Origin: JBBRHQ01 sp963738305
Lineage (GTDB): Bacteria; Actinomycetota; Thermoleophilia; Solirubrobacterales; 70-9
Direction: 5' to 3'
DNA length: 64,000 nucleotides
NCBI GenBank assembly: GCA_963738305.1
Contig: CAVTVU010000011.1
Span: 221,718 to 285,717, forward strand
Position 1 is the stretch's first letter. Each line of letters begins with the position of its first letter. Positions 1 to 8,693 of this stretch are shown here, piece by piece. The position numbers and the translations under genes are program-made. The notes beneath the pieces were generated by a model that worked only from the letters and a program-made list of their open reading frames with translations, did not search any database and was not told the DNA's origin.

Positions 1-1
1 G

Positions 2-295
2 GCTCTCGGGCCGCTAGTGGGCGAGAACCTCGGCGTTGAGCGCTTGCCGATCGAAGTCAACGAAGATGGCCTCAAGCACTCGATCCGCATTGGGGACGAC
101 GTCGATTTCGAGATCGAGGACGTCGTACCCTTCGGAGTTGAAACCGGCGAACCCGCCAAGCTCACGGGGATCTTCCACCCGGCAGGTTCCGAGTTGACCG
201 TCTCGCGCGCGACGCGCTCGCACATCGATGCCTTCGGCATCCAGTACGAGGCCAAGGCGGGCTTCTCGGCGTCCGAGTTCTCCTGGGCCGCCTGA
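2..295 (+). CDS. DUF1326 domain protein, C-terminal part (cut by window edge)
   Basis: The frame is open from the first complete codon of the window and ends with TGA at 293-295, so only the C-terminal ~97 residues are seen. A GTG at 17 is internal, because the residues before it still match the family. The fragment has the alternating hydrophilic beta pattern ending in KAGFSASEFSWAA that is typical of the end of DUF1326 proteins. Function is unknown. The next gene, 15 bp downstream, encodes DUF2182, the usual neighbour of DUF1326, so the two probably form one operon and act together. Confidence 0.75.
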   Translation, partial: ALGPLVGENLGVERLPIEVNEDGLKHSIRIGDDVDFEIEDVVPFGVETGEPAKLTGIFHPAGSELTVSRATRSHIDAFGIQYEAKAGFSASEFSWAA

Positions 296-310
296 GCCGG
301 CGGAGACCCG

Positions 311-1267
311 ATGATGGAATCGGCGACGATCCGGCGAGCCCCGCCGCTTCCCGGCCTGGTCCAGCTGGGGCTGATCGGGCTGCTGATCCTGCTCGCCGCC
401 GTGGCCTGGGCAGTCACGGACGGCCAGATGGCCGGCATGGATGCGGGGCCCGGGACCGATCCCGGAGCGCTCGGCTTCTTCCTCGGCGTGTGGGTCGTGA
501 TGATGGCCGCGATGATGTTCCCGTCGATCGCGCCGATGGTGATGATGTACGTCCGCATGCAGGAGGGGCGGCGGGCGCACGGTCAGGGTGTGATCGCTGC
601 CGGGACCGTGCTGTTCGTCGCCGGCTACCTGCTCGCCTGGACGGCGGCAGGCCTGCTCGGCTACGCGATCTATCAACTCGGCCGAGAGGTGACGGGGGAT
701 GTCTTCTCCTGGGATAACGCTGGGCCCTATCTGGCGGGCGGGATCCTTATCGCTGCCGCGGTGTACCAGCTCACCCCGCTGAAGGACGTCTGCCTTCGCC
801 ACTGCCGGAGCCCCTTCGCCTTCCTGATGCACCATTGGCGCCCCGGGGCATTCGGAAGCCTGCGAATGGGAGTGGTCCACGGCGGCTGGTGCGTCGGCTG
901 TTGCTGGGCACTGATGGCCGCCCTCTTCGCGCTCGGATTGATGAGCCTGGGCTGGATGGCGCTGATCGCGGCCCTGATTGCGGCGGAAAAGCTCCTGCCA
1001 TGGGAGGCGGCTGCGAATCGCGGCATCGCGTTGCTGCTCCTGGTCCTCGGTTTGAGCGTCGCCTTTGTCCCGGCCAGTGTTCCGGGGCTGATCCTTCCAG
1101 GCTCGCCCGAGGCGATGGGCGCGATGGAGCGGATGGGCTCGATGAGCGATGGTTCGGATCAGGGTTCGATGCAGGGCGAACCGATGAAGGGCGATCAGAT
1201 GAAACGCGAAGCGATGCCTGACGAGCCGATGAACGATGGCTCGCAGAGCAGGAGCCCGATGCGCTGA
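311..1267 (+). CDS. DUF2182 membrane protein with Met-rich tail
   Basis: This 318-residue protein has about six membrane segments (residues ~18-36, 55-80, 95-125, 138-155, 195-225, 238-258). The family motifs GVWVVMMAAMMFPS, CLRHCRSP and GGWCVGCCW are all visible; the Cys/His/Met residues around them explain the family's description as a predicted metal-binding membrane protein. The last ~50 residues are a hydrophilic tail with Met at every third to fifth position, which resembles copper-binding tails (inference). It follows the DUF1326 gene closely. Two adjacent ATG codons (311, 314) are possible starts. The transported or bound ion is not known. Confidence 0.85.
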   Translation: MMESATIRRAPPLPGLVQLGLIGLLILLAAVAWAVTDGQMAGMDAGPGTDPGALGFFLGVWVVMMAAMMFPSIAPMVMMYVRMQEGRRAHGQGVIAAGTVLFVAGYLLAWTAAGLLGYAIYQLGREVTGDVFSWDNAGPYLAGGILIAAAVYQLTPLKDVCLRHCRSPFAFLMHHWRPGAFGSLRMGVVHGGWCVGCCWALMAALFALGLMSLGWMALIAALIAAEKLLPWEAAANRGIALLLLVLGLSVAFVPASVPGLILPGSPEAMGAMERMGSMSDGSDQGSMQGEPMKGDQMKREAMPDEPMNDGSQSRSPMR

Positions 1268-1310
1268 TTCGAACCCGCGAGGCGCCCTGAGAGCCCGCTA
1301 CCGTTTCCCT

Positions 1311-1577
1311 GTGAGCAACCAGCGAGTTCCCGGTGGGGTCGTGCACAAGCTACCTCGAGATCTGCGCGAGGCGCTGATCGCCAACGGCACGGCACTCGAC
1401 GCCTGGAAGGACATCACACCCTTGGCCCGCAACGAGTTCATCTGCTGGGTCGAGGATGCCAAGCGCGAGACGACGCGAGAACGCCGCATTCGTCGGACCC
1501 AGGAGGAGCTTGAGGAGGGCCAGCGCCGGCCCTGTTGCTGGCCGGGGTGCAAGCACCGCGAGCGCACCGGCAGCTAG
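1311..1577 (+). CDS. YdeI/OmpD-associated family small protein
   Basis: From the GTG at 1311 the protein has 88 residues. The core LPRDLREALIANGTALDAW followed by ARNEFICWVEDAK matches the YdeI/OmpD-associated (OmdA) domain, in which a hydrophobic helix is followed by a short motif linked to tolerance of cationic peptides in other bacteria. The tail is Arg/Glu-rich and ends with a CCWPGC cysteine cluster, also common in actinobacterial members. The frame is open further upstream to 1236, but that stretch overlaps the DUF2182 gene and is low-complexity, so the later GTG is preferred. The precise role is unknown. Confidence 0.7.
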   Translation: MSNQRVPGGVVHKLPRDLREALIANGTALDAWKDITPLARNEFICWVEDAKRETTRERRIRRTQEELEEGQRRPCCWPGCKHRERTGS

Positions 1578-1736
1578 TAGTCGGCGCAAGAAGCGCGTTG
1601 GAAACGTTTTCGACCCGCTATCGAAACGGGCCTTGGACAGGATCGGCACCAGATTCTCCGCATTTAGCCGGGGATCGCTGACGGGTCAAGCAAACGAGGG
1701 AGATCTGTTGAAGGGTTTGGCGAAGGGAGATTTTCC

Positions 1737-2360
1737 ATGCAGGCGCTAGGGACGGCGGAGCGATCGGTCGGCCGGCAGGACCCAAACGGGGGCAGAGGAG
1801 AGCCCGATCAGGACGGCCTCGTCGCCGACGCGGTCTCCCGGGCAAAGGAAGGCGACACGGAGGCGCTTCACTTCCTCTACGTGCGCTATGCCCCCGACGT
1901 TCTGGGCTACGTGATGAGCATCGTCAAGGACCATCACGAGGCAGAGGACATAACCCAGGACGTCTTCATCAAGCTGATGACGGTGATCAAGAAGTACGAG
2001 GCGCGCCAGGAGGTCCCCTTTGCGGCCTGGATCCTGCGGGTCTCGCGAAACGCGGCGCTGGACCGGATGCGGGCCCGCCGGGCGATCCCCACCGAGGAGG
2101 TGCGGGTCACCGACTCCGGGGCGGGCCAGATCAGCTCAGAGCGGGTCAACGACCTAAACCAGGCGCTCGACGAGCTGCCCGAGGGCCAGCGCGAGGTATT
2201 GGTGCTGCGCCACATCGTCGGGCTCTCGCCGATCGAGATCGCCGACGCGCTGGGCAAGACCGAGAGCTCGGTGCACGGGCTTCACCATCGTGGCCGGCGC
2301 ACCCTGCAATCGGCGCTGGTCGAGCTGGGCGCGGCGCCGGTGGTCTTCCCGGGGGTTTAG
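1737..2360 (+). CDS. RNA polymerase sigma factor, sigma-70/ECF type
   Basis: The 207-residue protein carries sigma region 2 at residues ~42-115 (HHEAEDITQDVFIKL core-binding helix, then AAWILRVSRNAALDRMR) and region 4 at ~145-195 (LPEGQREVLVLRHI followed by the helix-turn-helix with SPIEIADALGKTESSVHGL). There is no region 1 or 3, so it is a group 4 (ECF-like) factor. The first ~30 residues are charged and poorly conserved. A GAAGGGAGA ribosome site lies 8 bp before the ATG. No anti-sigma factor gene is adjacent: the next gene is convergent, only 10 bp away. Confidence 0.9.
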   Translation: MQALGTAERSVGRQDPNGGRGEPDQDGLVADAVSRAKEGDTEALHFLYVRYAPDVLGYVMSIVKDHHEAEDITQDVFIKLMTVIKKYEARQEVPFAAWILRVSRNAALDRMRARRAIPTEEVRVTDSGAGQISSERVNDLNQALDELPEGQREVLVLRHIVGLSPIEIADALGKTESSVHGLHHRGRRTLQSALVELGAAPVVFPGV

Positions 2361-2370
2361 CGGCTCCTCG

Positions 2371-4068
2371 TCAGCGCTCGCAGCGCCTCTCGGAGTCCCT
2401 GCCGGGGCCGCCCCTGCAGAGATCCGCTTGTGGCCCGCCGTTCAAGCGGTCAGATCCCTTGTTGCCGAACAGCTTGTCGCGCCCTCCCTGTCCGAACAGC
2501 TTGTCGCGCCCTCCCTGTCCGAACAGTCTGTCGCGCCCGGACCCGCCGGTCAGCCGGTCAGCTCCGGCGCCCCCGGTGGCCTTGTCATTGCCGCGGCCGC
2601 CATTCACCCGATCCCTGCCGCCCCCGGCGCAGATCAGGTCATTGCCGCCCAGGGACCTGACCGTGTCACTGCCCCCGAGCGCGACGATCACGTCGCGCCC
2701 GCGAGTTCCCTTCAGGGCATCGCGGCCCGACGTGCCGACCACGGTCGCGGCCCGGCCTGAGCAGCTGCCGACTCCGATCTTGACGGTCCCGGTGTCGGTG
2801 CCGAAGCCGAAGTCGTCGAAGCTCGTGAAGATGATCCTGTCGGTGCCCTTGAAGCCCGGGTTCGGCGTGTACTTGACCGTGGAGGGGTTCGCGAGAGGCG
2901 CGTCGTCGCTCGTAGTTCCGTGTTGCGGGCCGCCGTCGTTGGCGACGAAGCCGTTGGGATCGGTTTGCTCATAGGCGGGGCCGGTGTCGGTGCACTCGAG
3001 CTCGATCGTGATCGGCGTGCCCGGAGTCGTGTTGACCGTGCTATCCGGGCATTCGGGGCTGCCGTCGGGCGCCCAGTCAGGGTTGCCGTCGAAGTGTCCG
3101 GCCACGTCTTCGAGCGGCACGGGGAAGGGGCTGGTGTCGTCGGCCCGCTCCATCACCAGCGCGCCGGAGGTGAAGGTTCCTCTGACGTAAGCGATGTACT
3201 GCCCGTCCGGCGACCAGGTGCAGTTGATGTCGCCCTGCGCGGCGTCATCGGAGATGTCGGTGAGCCCCGTACCGGTCGCGAGGTTGACCGTATAGATCTC
3301 AGCCGTCGAGGTGTTCCCCGGAGTGGTCTGCAACGTGAAGCACAGCTTTGACCCGTCGGGGGAGATCGAGGGTTGATACTCGTCGATGCCGCTCGCCGCC
3401 TGCACGGGCGTTTCTGCCCCGCCCCCAGCCGGCTTCTTGACGATGTCGAGGTATTGGGGATTCGGGTTGTCCTTCGCGTAGTAGATCGTGCTGGAGTCAG
3501 GGCTCCAGGCCGGCTTGAACTCCCGTATCGAGCTGGTGGTCAGCGGCACCGCCGCAGCCGAGGTTCCGACGGTCTTGACCATGATGTTTCGGTCAACGCT
3601 GTTGTCGGTTGGCTGCTGCTCGTATGCGATCCGGGTCCCGTCCGGAGACCAGGCCGGGTGGTCCGAGCTGATGCTGTCCCCCACCTGGGTGGCGTCGAGC
3701 GGGGTGAGCGTGCCGGACACGAGGTCTCGCACGAAAAGGTCGTAATCCTCGGTTGCCGGCGTCCCGGGGGTGCCGTTGGCGAAGACGATCCTCGTGCGGT
3801 CGGGCGACCAGCTGCCGTGGCGGCTCTGCCCTCCGAGCGGGGTGATCGGAGGCGAAGCCGTCCCGAAGCCGGTACTGCCGATCACCGGGCGCACGTAGAG
3901 GCGAGCGGTCGAGTCATCGCCCGCCGTTGCGCCACGCCCGCTGGTGAAGACGATCCTCCCATTCCTTCCCGAGAGCACGGCGTTGGCCGGCACCACGAGG
4001 ACCGCTGATCCCCCGATCACGAGCGCGAAGACCAGTAGTCGTCGCACCACGAGATCCGACCCTATCAC
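2371..4068 (-). CDS. Secreted TolB-like propeller protein with RTX repeats
   Basis: This 565-residue protein starts with a signal peptide (RRLLVFALVIGGSAVLVVPANA). Residues ~35-340 hold at least six PD40/WD40-like repeats marked by WSPDxxxI (GSWSPD, PAWSPDG, PAWSPDS, PSISPDG, CTWSPDG, PDWAPDG). An Ig-like/cadherin-like segment follows at ~345-435. The last ~110 residues are RTX nonapeptides (GGRDKLFGQ and variants), which in the family bind calcium after export. It may be a cell-surface or released protein; the ligand is unknown. Two 27-bp units near 2467-2520 are identical, pointing to a recent tandem duplication. A GTG at VVRRLL is an alternative start. Confidence 0.85.
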   Translation of the reverse strand: MIGSDLVVRRLLVFALVIGGSAVLVVPANAVLSGRNGRIVFTSGRGATAGDDSTARLYVRPVIGSTGFGTASPPITPLGGQSRHGSWSPDRTRIVFANGTPGTPATEDYDLFVRDLVSGTLTPLDATQVGDSISSDHPAWSPDGTRIAYEQQPTDNSVDRNIMVKTVGTSAAAVPLTTSSIREFKPAWSPDSSTIYYAKDNPNPQYLDIVKKPAGGGAETPVQAASGIDEYQPSISPDGSKLCFTLQTTPGNTSTAEIYTVNLATGTGLTDISDDAAQGDINCTWSPDGQYIAYVRGTFTSGALVMERADDTSPFPVPLEDVAGHFDGNPDWAPDGSPECPDSTVNTTPGTPITIELECTDTGPAYEQTDPNGFVANDGGPQHGTTSDDAPLANPSTVKYTPNPGFKGTDRIIFTSFDDFGFGTDTGTVKIGVGSCSGRAATVVGTSGRDALKGTRGRDVIVALGGSDTVRSLGGNDLICAGGGRDRVNGGRGNDKATGGAGADRLTGGSGRDRLFGQGGRDKLFGQGGRDKLFGNKGSDRLNGGPQADLCRGGPGRDSERRCER

Positions 4069-4147
4069 CGAGGAGGCCTGCCTAGCGCCTCAGCAATCAG
4101 GGGCTAGAACATCCGGCCGCCCGGCCGGCGCGCTGGCAGCGCGCGAT

Positions 4148-5062
4148 TTATTTACGAGCGCCGAGACGGGTGCAGTACCCGATCACGCTCAAAGGCGCCG
4201 CCGGACCGCCGGTGTCGCCCTCGGCGAAGGCGGTGACACCCCACCGTCGGGGACCGAGCGGCCCCGAGGAGATCGGCAACGCGACTGCGGCTCCGCTCTG
4301 GGTGCCCACAAGACGAGCCACGAACCCGCCCCCGACCAGGGCCCAATTGCGAGGGCACCTCGACGCCTTGGCGCTTTGAGAGTGAGTCTTGAACTGAAGG
4401 GCCGCGTCAACCCTTTGATTCCGCATTACGATCGTCCCGCAATAGGCGAATGCCGTCAGGCGGCCCTGACCTTGGACGAGGCGAAGCGCGCTCACCCGCC
4501 AGGCGCGGTATCTCCTGGCGGAGGAGAGGACGACCTCGGCCGGCCCGTCGCTGGAGGAGAGATTGTTGACGGAGAGCTTGAATCCGCCGGAGATCGGATG
4601 GCTGCCGGGCGCGCACTTCGCGCTGGCGCTTCCCACATTCAAGCCGGCCTTGCTGTTCCCCACCAGGGTCCGGTGGGCAGTGGCGACGCCGAGCGGCGAA
4701 GCGATCCGGGCGCAACGGACATAGGCCGTCAGGGCCACTGGATCCGAACCGCCGCCGAGCTTGTAGGCGGCGACCTTCCAACTTCTCGGACCCTCCTTGC
4801 GGGATAGATACGGCAAGAGTGCGGTTACGTCTTTCTCAGCCGCGTTGACCTCGGGCAGCTGATATCCGCCCCCGATCGCGCGGGTCCCCTGCGGGCATGA
4901 GACGGTCACTGCCCCGGTGCTTCCGCTGGGTCCGCGAACCTCCTTGGAGGCTTGCTTCGTCGTGTTCGGGCCCGTTGCTGCTCCCGCGGGTGTCGCTCCG
5001 AGCAGGAGCGCGGTGGCGAAGGTAGCTGGCAGCGTTGCCTTGAGGAGTCTGAGATTGACCAT
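4148..5062 (-). CDS. Secreted three-repeat protein of unknown function
   Basis: The frame is open from 5185, but the ATG at 5062 has a GGGAGCGA ribosome site and begins a clear signal peptide (LLKATLPATFATALLLGATPAGA), so it is preferred (304 residues). The mature part is three copies of a ~85-residue unit. Each starts with Cys-Pro or Cys-Ala-Pro, then a GGG or GGF turn (CPQGTRAIGGGY, CAPGSHPISGGFKL, CPRNWALVGGGF), and ends with Trp-x-Val-x-Ala and a second Cys (YVRCA, YCGTI, YCTRL). One disulfide per unit is likely. I cannot name a family; similar cysteine-paired repeats occur in exported actinobacterial proteins. Confidence 0.7.
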   Translation of the reverse strand: MVNLRLLKATLPATFATALLLGATPAGAATGPNTTKQASKEVRGPSGSTGAVTVSCPQGTRAIGGGYQLPEVNAAEKDVTALLPYLSRKEGPRSWKVAAYKLGGGSDPVALTAYVRCARIASPLGVATAHRTLVGNSKAGLNVGSASAKCAPGSHPISGGFKLSVNNLSSSDGPAEVVLSSARRYRAWRVSALRLVQGQGRLTAFAYCGTIVMRNQRVDAALQFKTHSQSAKASRCPRNWALVGGGFVARLVGTQSGAAVALPISSGPLGPRRWGVTAFAEGDTGGPAAPLSVIGYCTRLGARK

Positions 5063-5333
5063 TCGCTCCCATCGGCAACCTGGTGGGCAAGCTTGAGATC
5101 TGCGATCGCACAGCGCCCTTGGCGCAACATGGCAGCCAGGCGATCCCCGCGTCGTCCAGTCAACGCGGACGATCGCATGCATCATTGGCTCGAGAAAGCG
5201 TTGTAGCTCGCGCTAGGAGCGACGTGGTTCGCCGCGGGCAAGGTGGGTCTAGTGTCCCGGGGAATCGTCGCTGCGACCATGGACCCGTCAATCGGAGGCT
5301 CCGCCCTTACCGCTACCGAGGCCTCCGAGGCGC

Positions 5334-5424
5334 ATGACCCGCTACGTGATCGATCCGCCCACCCTCTTGCACCTGATTACGGCGGACGCCCGACTCGATC
5401 CCGAGCACCAGCTCGTCGCCCCCC
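5334..5424 (+). pseudogene. N-terminal fragment of a PIN-like (VapC-type) gene
   Basis: The ATG at 5334, after GAGGCGC, encodes MTRYVIDPPTLLHLI and continues through DPEHQLVAP. I recognise this as the start of an actinobacterial PIN-like family whose members are ~90-140 residues. The match stops after about 30 codons, exactly where the convergent VOC gene ends, so the rest is missing. It looks like a deletion junction. The family assignment rests on the short N-terminal motif with the first PIN aspartate (YVID). Confidence 0.5.
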
Positions 5425-5425
5425 A

Positions 5426-6163
5426 TCAGCTCCAGTGGTTGACGACCTCGACGTTGTGCCCGTCGGGGTCGAGGACGAACGCGCCGTAGTAGCCCGGGTG
5501 GTACACGGGCCGCTCGCCGGGCCCGCCGTTGTCCTCGTATCTGGCGGCGAGCGCCGCGGCGTGGAAGGACCGCACGGTCGCGTCGTTCCCAGCGGGGAAG
5601 GCTAGGTGAACGTGCTCGGTAAGTGGCCGCTCGTCGTCGATCAGCGAGAAGCTGTAGTCGCCGCCGACGAACTGCACGCGCCCGGGCTCATCGTCGCCCA
5701 GGCGGATCCCCGCGTGCGGCGCGATCGTCGCGTAGAAGCGCTTGGACGCCTCGAGGTCGGTGACGCGGATCCACAGGTGATCGATGCTGCCTGAGGGCAC
5801 CGGGCTCGACCGCTCGCCGTGGACGGCCTCGGCGCTGTTGCCGTCCGGGTCGAGCAGGAAGCCGCCGTAGTAATCGGGTCCGTAGATCGTGCGCGGCCCG
5901 GGCGCGCCGTCGTCGCGGAAGCCGGCGTCGATCCCCGCCTGCCAGAAGGCGTCCACCGCCTCGCGGGTCGGCGCACGGAAACCGACGTGCAGACCGCGGG
6001 TGAGCGCGTGCTCGCGGTCCGTGGGGCCGATGGCCCAGTCCTCCCACTCGACAAGCTCGGCGTCCGCGTGGCTAGGCTCGACGCCCACCACGGAGAGCAC
6101 GGTGCGGTAGAAGCGCTCGGACGCGGCCAGGTCCGAGACGGCGATGCCGACGTGGTCGAACAC
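5426..6163 (-). CDS. VOC (glyoxalase/bleomycin resistance) protein, two domains
   Basis: The 245-residue protein is a tandem of two ~120-residue vicinal oxygen chelate modules. Module 1 starts FDHVGIAVSDLAASERFY and ends with YGGFLLDPDGNSAEAVHG. Module 2 starts IDHLWIRVTDLEASKRFY and ends with YGAFVLDPDGHNVEVVNH. The paired His and Glu positions of the family metal site are present in both. Such proteins include dioxygenases, lyases and resistance proteins, and the substrate cannot be told from sequence. It stands alone on the minus strand; its 3' end abuts the PIN fragment. Confidence 0.85.
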   Translation of the reverse strand: MFDHVGIAVSDLAASERFYRTVLSVVGVEPSHADAELVEWEDWAIGPTDREHALTRGLHVGFRAPTREAVDAFWQAGIDAGFRDDGAPGPRTIYGPDYYGGFLLDPDGNSAEAVHGERSSPVPSGSIDHLWIRVTDLEASKRFYATIAPHAGIRLGDDEPGRVQFVGGDYSFSLIDDERPLTEHVHLAFPAGNDATVRSFHAAALAARYEDNGGPGERPVYHPGYYGAFVLDPDGHNVEVVNHWS

Positions 6164-6265
6164 TCCGCGAGGCTACCGTCGCGGGCATGCTCGGGCTCGA
6201 GACCCACAAGGGAGGCGACCGGGAGGCGGAGCGTTTGGCAAACCGGGCTTCCCCGTCGGCGGGAC

Positions 6266-6832
6266 TCACAGAAGGAACGGGATGATGGCGTGGACACGCG
6301 CCTTGTACTGGGCATAGGCCTTGGGAAAGTGGCTACTCATGATCCGCTCCTCCTCCCCGGCCTTCCACCAAAGCGCTCCGCAGAATGCAGCGAGCACGAC
6401 GAAGCCGAAGGCCCGTCCGTAGTTGATCGCCGTGCCAAGCGCCATCACGATCAGACCGGTGTAGATCGGATGCCGTGACAGCGCGTAGGGGCCGGACTCG
6501 ATCAGCTCGTGGTCTTGCTTGAAGGTCACCTCCGCACTCCAGTTGCGCCCCAGCGCAATCCGAGCCCAGACCGTGAAGGCGGCTCCAGCGAGGACGATGC
6601 AGTCGGTCACGACCCCCAGCGCCGTCGTCGTGTGCCATAGCTCCGACTTCGCAGAAACGTGCAGGAGTCGCGCGCCGGCGAGCAGTCCCGCGATCAGGAG
6701 GACGGCCACGAGGCGGTAGGAGACCCATCCTCCGCGCTCGACCGTCCGCTTGGTCGTGAACGCCATGGCGACCCAGAAGACCAGCCAGGCAACCCAGCAA
6801 ACCTGAATGAAGAGCCACGTCGGGTCGTTCAT
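6266..6832 (-). CDS. Isoprenylcysteine carboxyl methyltransferase-like membrane protein
   Basis: This 188-residue protein has about five membrane helices. The C-terminal half carries the ICMT/PEMT signature: GPYALSRHPIYTGLI followed ~35 residues later by KAGEEERIM and the PKAYAQYK segment. These residues bind S-adenosylmethionine in the family. Bacterial members methylate lipids, small molecules or unknown substrates; the substrate is not predictable here. It is divergent from the oxidoreductase at 6892 with only ~60 bp between the starts, so the two may share a control region. Confidence 0.85.
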   Translation of the reverse strand: MNDPTWLFIQVCWVAWLVFWVAMAFTTKRTVERGGWVSYRLVAVLLIAGLLAGARLLHVSAKSELWHTTTALGVVTDCIVLAGAAFTVWARIALGRNWSAEVTFKQDHELIESGPYALSRHPIYTGLIVMALGTAINYGRAFGFVVLAAFCGALWWKAGEEERIMSSHFPKAYAQYKARVHAIIPFLL

Positions 6833-6891
6833 CTCTCGTGCCCAGGATCCGCGCCGTCGGGTATAGCCGGATTATCTCGTCCGGCTCGACG

Positions 6892-7770
6892 ATGTCGCAG
6901 AAGAACGTGGTAATGCTCTTGGCGGATGGGGGGCATGAAAAGTGGGAAGCCGTTGTCGTTGGTGGCGGTGCAGCCGGTCTCAGCGCAGCGCTCGTCCTCG
7001 GTCGCGCACGCAGACGAATCCTCCTGGTCGACCGGGGCGGACAGAGCAATATGGCCGCCGCGCACGTCGGTGGAGGTCTCGGGTTCGACGGGACCCCGCC
7101 CGGCGAGCTGTATGCGAGTGGCAACGCTCAGCTGGCGGCCTATGACTCGGTCATCACGCACGATGCTGAGGTCGCAGACGCCCGCGTGGACGGGGATGGC
7201 TTCGCGCTGGCAGTTGGCGATGACGAGATCCGCACCCGCTCGCTGATCCTGGCCACCGGGATGGACTACGAGGTGCCCGATGTGCCGGGCTTTCGTGAGC
7301 GCTGGGGTGGCGCCGTCTTTCACTGCCCGTTCTGCCACGGCTGGGAGATTCGCGACCGCAAGCTGGCCGTCTATGCCGACGGCGAGATGGCTGAGCGTCT
7401 TGCCATTCTGGCCCGTGGATGGACAGACGACGTGACCGTCGTCGACCCCGGCGAGGTGGCCAGACTGCGGGGTGATGACAACGAGACGGTCCTGGCCTTG
7501 GTTCGGCACGATGGCTCCGAGCTTCCGTGTGAAGCGGTGCTCCTGCATGCGCCGCTGCGCCGCCGTGGTCACATCGCGGAAAGCATCGGGCTAGAGATCA
7601 CCGAAGAGGGCCTGGTCGCAATCGACGCGCTCGGCCACACCAGCCTGCCCGGTGTATACGCCGCCGGCGACGTCGCAGTTGCACCGCAACAGGTGCCGAT
7701 CGCCGCCGGCAGCGGCCACATGGCCGGCCTTGTGGCGGTGCGTGAGCTCCTGCTCGGCCGCCCGGCCTAG
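6892..7770 (+). CDS. FAD-dependent thioredoxin reductase-like oxidoreductase
   Basis: From the ATG at 6892 the protein has 292 residues. An FAD-binding VVVGGGAAGLSAALVLGR Rossmann motif lies near the N-terminus, followed by ATGMDYEVPDVPG and the redox pair HCPFCHGWE (C-x2-C). The C-terminal FAD motif LPGVYAAGDVAV is intact. This is the layout of compact thioredoxin reductase-like flavoproteins that often lack a thioredoxin partner. The NAD(P)H domain is short, as in that subgroup. An upstream in-frame start at 6838 would overlap the divergent promoter region, and a later ATG at 6910 is possible. The physiological acceptor is unknown. Confidence 0.88.
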   Translation: MSQKNVVMLLADGGHEKWEAVVVGGGAAGLSAALVLGRARRRILLVDRGGQSNMAAAHVGGGLGFDGTPPGELYASGNAQLAAYDSVITHDAEVADARVDGDGFALAVGDDEIRTRSLILATGMDYEVPDVPGFRERWGGAVFHCPFCHGWEIRDRKLAVYADGEMAERLAILARGWTDDVTVVDPGEVARLRGDDNETVLALVRHDGSELPCEAVLLHAPLRRRGHIAESIGLEITEEGLVAIDALGHTSLPGVYAAGDVAVAPQQVPIAAGSGHMAGLVAVRELLLGRPA

Positions 7771-7816
7771 CTGAGGCATTATCGGCAGGCGGGCGAACTT
7801 GAGATGTGATCTGGGC

Positions 7817-8551
7817 CTATGTGGCTGGCTGCCCAGAGAGAACCGCAGAAGGCCTGAACCCCTTCACGATCAGGTAGATCGCGAACGACGCTTCGAAGAC
7901 GAACACCGGAATCGCGAAGATGCCCGCTGCGCTGCTGTATATGTCGAAGACGCCGAACACCACCAGGATCTTCGAGGCGAAGATCAGCGGGCCGCCGATC
8001 AGGCCGACCATCGCGAGTCTCGCCGGCATCAGGCCGGTCGTATACATCAGGTAACCCAGCAGGAGATCGTCGACGCCAACGCAGAATCCCGGCCCCATCA
8101 GGAAGGTCCAATCATGGATCGCGACGAGCGTTCGACCGGCAATCACAAGTGACCCGCTGTTGGCGCCGATCGATCCCGCCAGATCGTCACGCAGCGTCAG
8201 GACCGACAGGAGGGCGATGAAGCCGACACAGATCATCGTGGACTCGACGATCCGGAAGGCGACGTAACCAAGCGCCATGCGCTCGTTCTGCCGCTTGAGG
8301 ATCGGGAACATCACGACCGCCACACCGATTCCGCTGATCGCCAAGAGGACCTCCAGAAGAGCGGCGAACTCGACGCGCCCTTCGCCGCCCGCTCCGAGGA
8401 TGTAGTTGTGGTGGTGGAGGATCGAGTGGTAGAGAAGCAATGCCGGAATCGACGTGATGAAGGTGATCGCCATGAACCACCCGGCCCAGGACGCGGCCCT
8501 TCTCTCGCCCGGCGTCGGGAGTGCCGCGCCCGTCTTCATCTCCATCGCCAT
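7817..8551 (-). CDS. DUF4386 family membrane protein
   Basis: The 244-residue protein has six predicted membrane segments. It shows the DUF4386 pattern: an N-terminal GWFMAITFITSIPALLLY helix, the VEFAALLEVLLAISGIGVAV segment, a YVAFRIVEST motif in the middle, and GLMPARLAMVGLIGGPLI near the C-terminus. Function is unknown for the family. It stands alone, convergent with the flavoprotein gene. An ATG two codons downstream is an equally good start. Confidence 0.8.
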   Translation of the reverse strand: MAMEMKTGAALPTPGERRAASWAGWFMAITFITSIPALLLYHSILHHHNYILGAGGEGRVEFAALLEVLLAISGIGVAVVMFPILKRQNERMALGYVAFRIVESTMICVGFIALLSVLTLRDDLAGSIGANSGSLVIAGRTLVAIHDWTFLMGPGFCVGVDDLLLGYLMYTTGLMPARLAMVGLIGGPLIFASKILVVFGVFDIYSSAAGIFAIPVFVFEASFAIYLIVKGFRPSAVLSGQPAT

Positions 8552-8693
8552 CTTTCTCTCCGTACCCGTCAGGGCGGCGGTGTAACTGCGGCCGGTTGTG
8601 CGGATGGAGGGCAGAGACGCCGCACTCCGGCTCGCGTGCGCCGCGGAGTGTGGGTGGATATTTTCGTGGCCAACCGATTCCGAGGAGGCGGCG

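Noticed and set aside
2459..2530. Short direct repeats as a CRISPR array
   Set aside because: The 27-bp units are contiguous without spacers and encode RTX nonapeptides.
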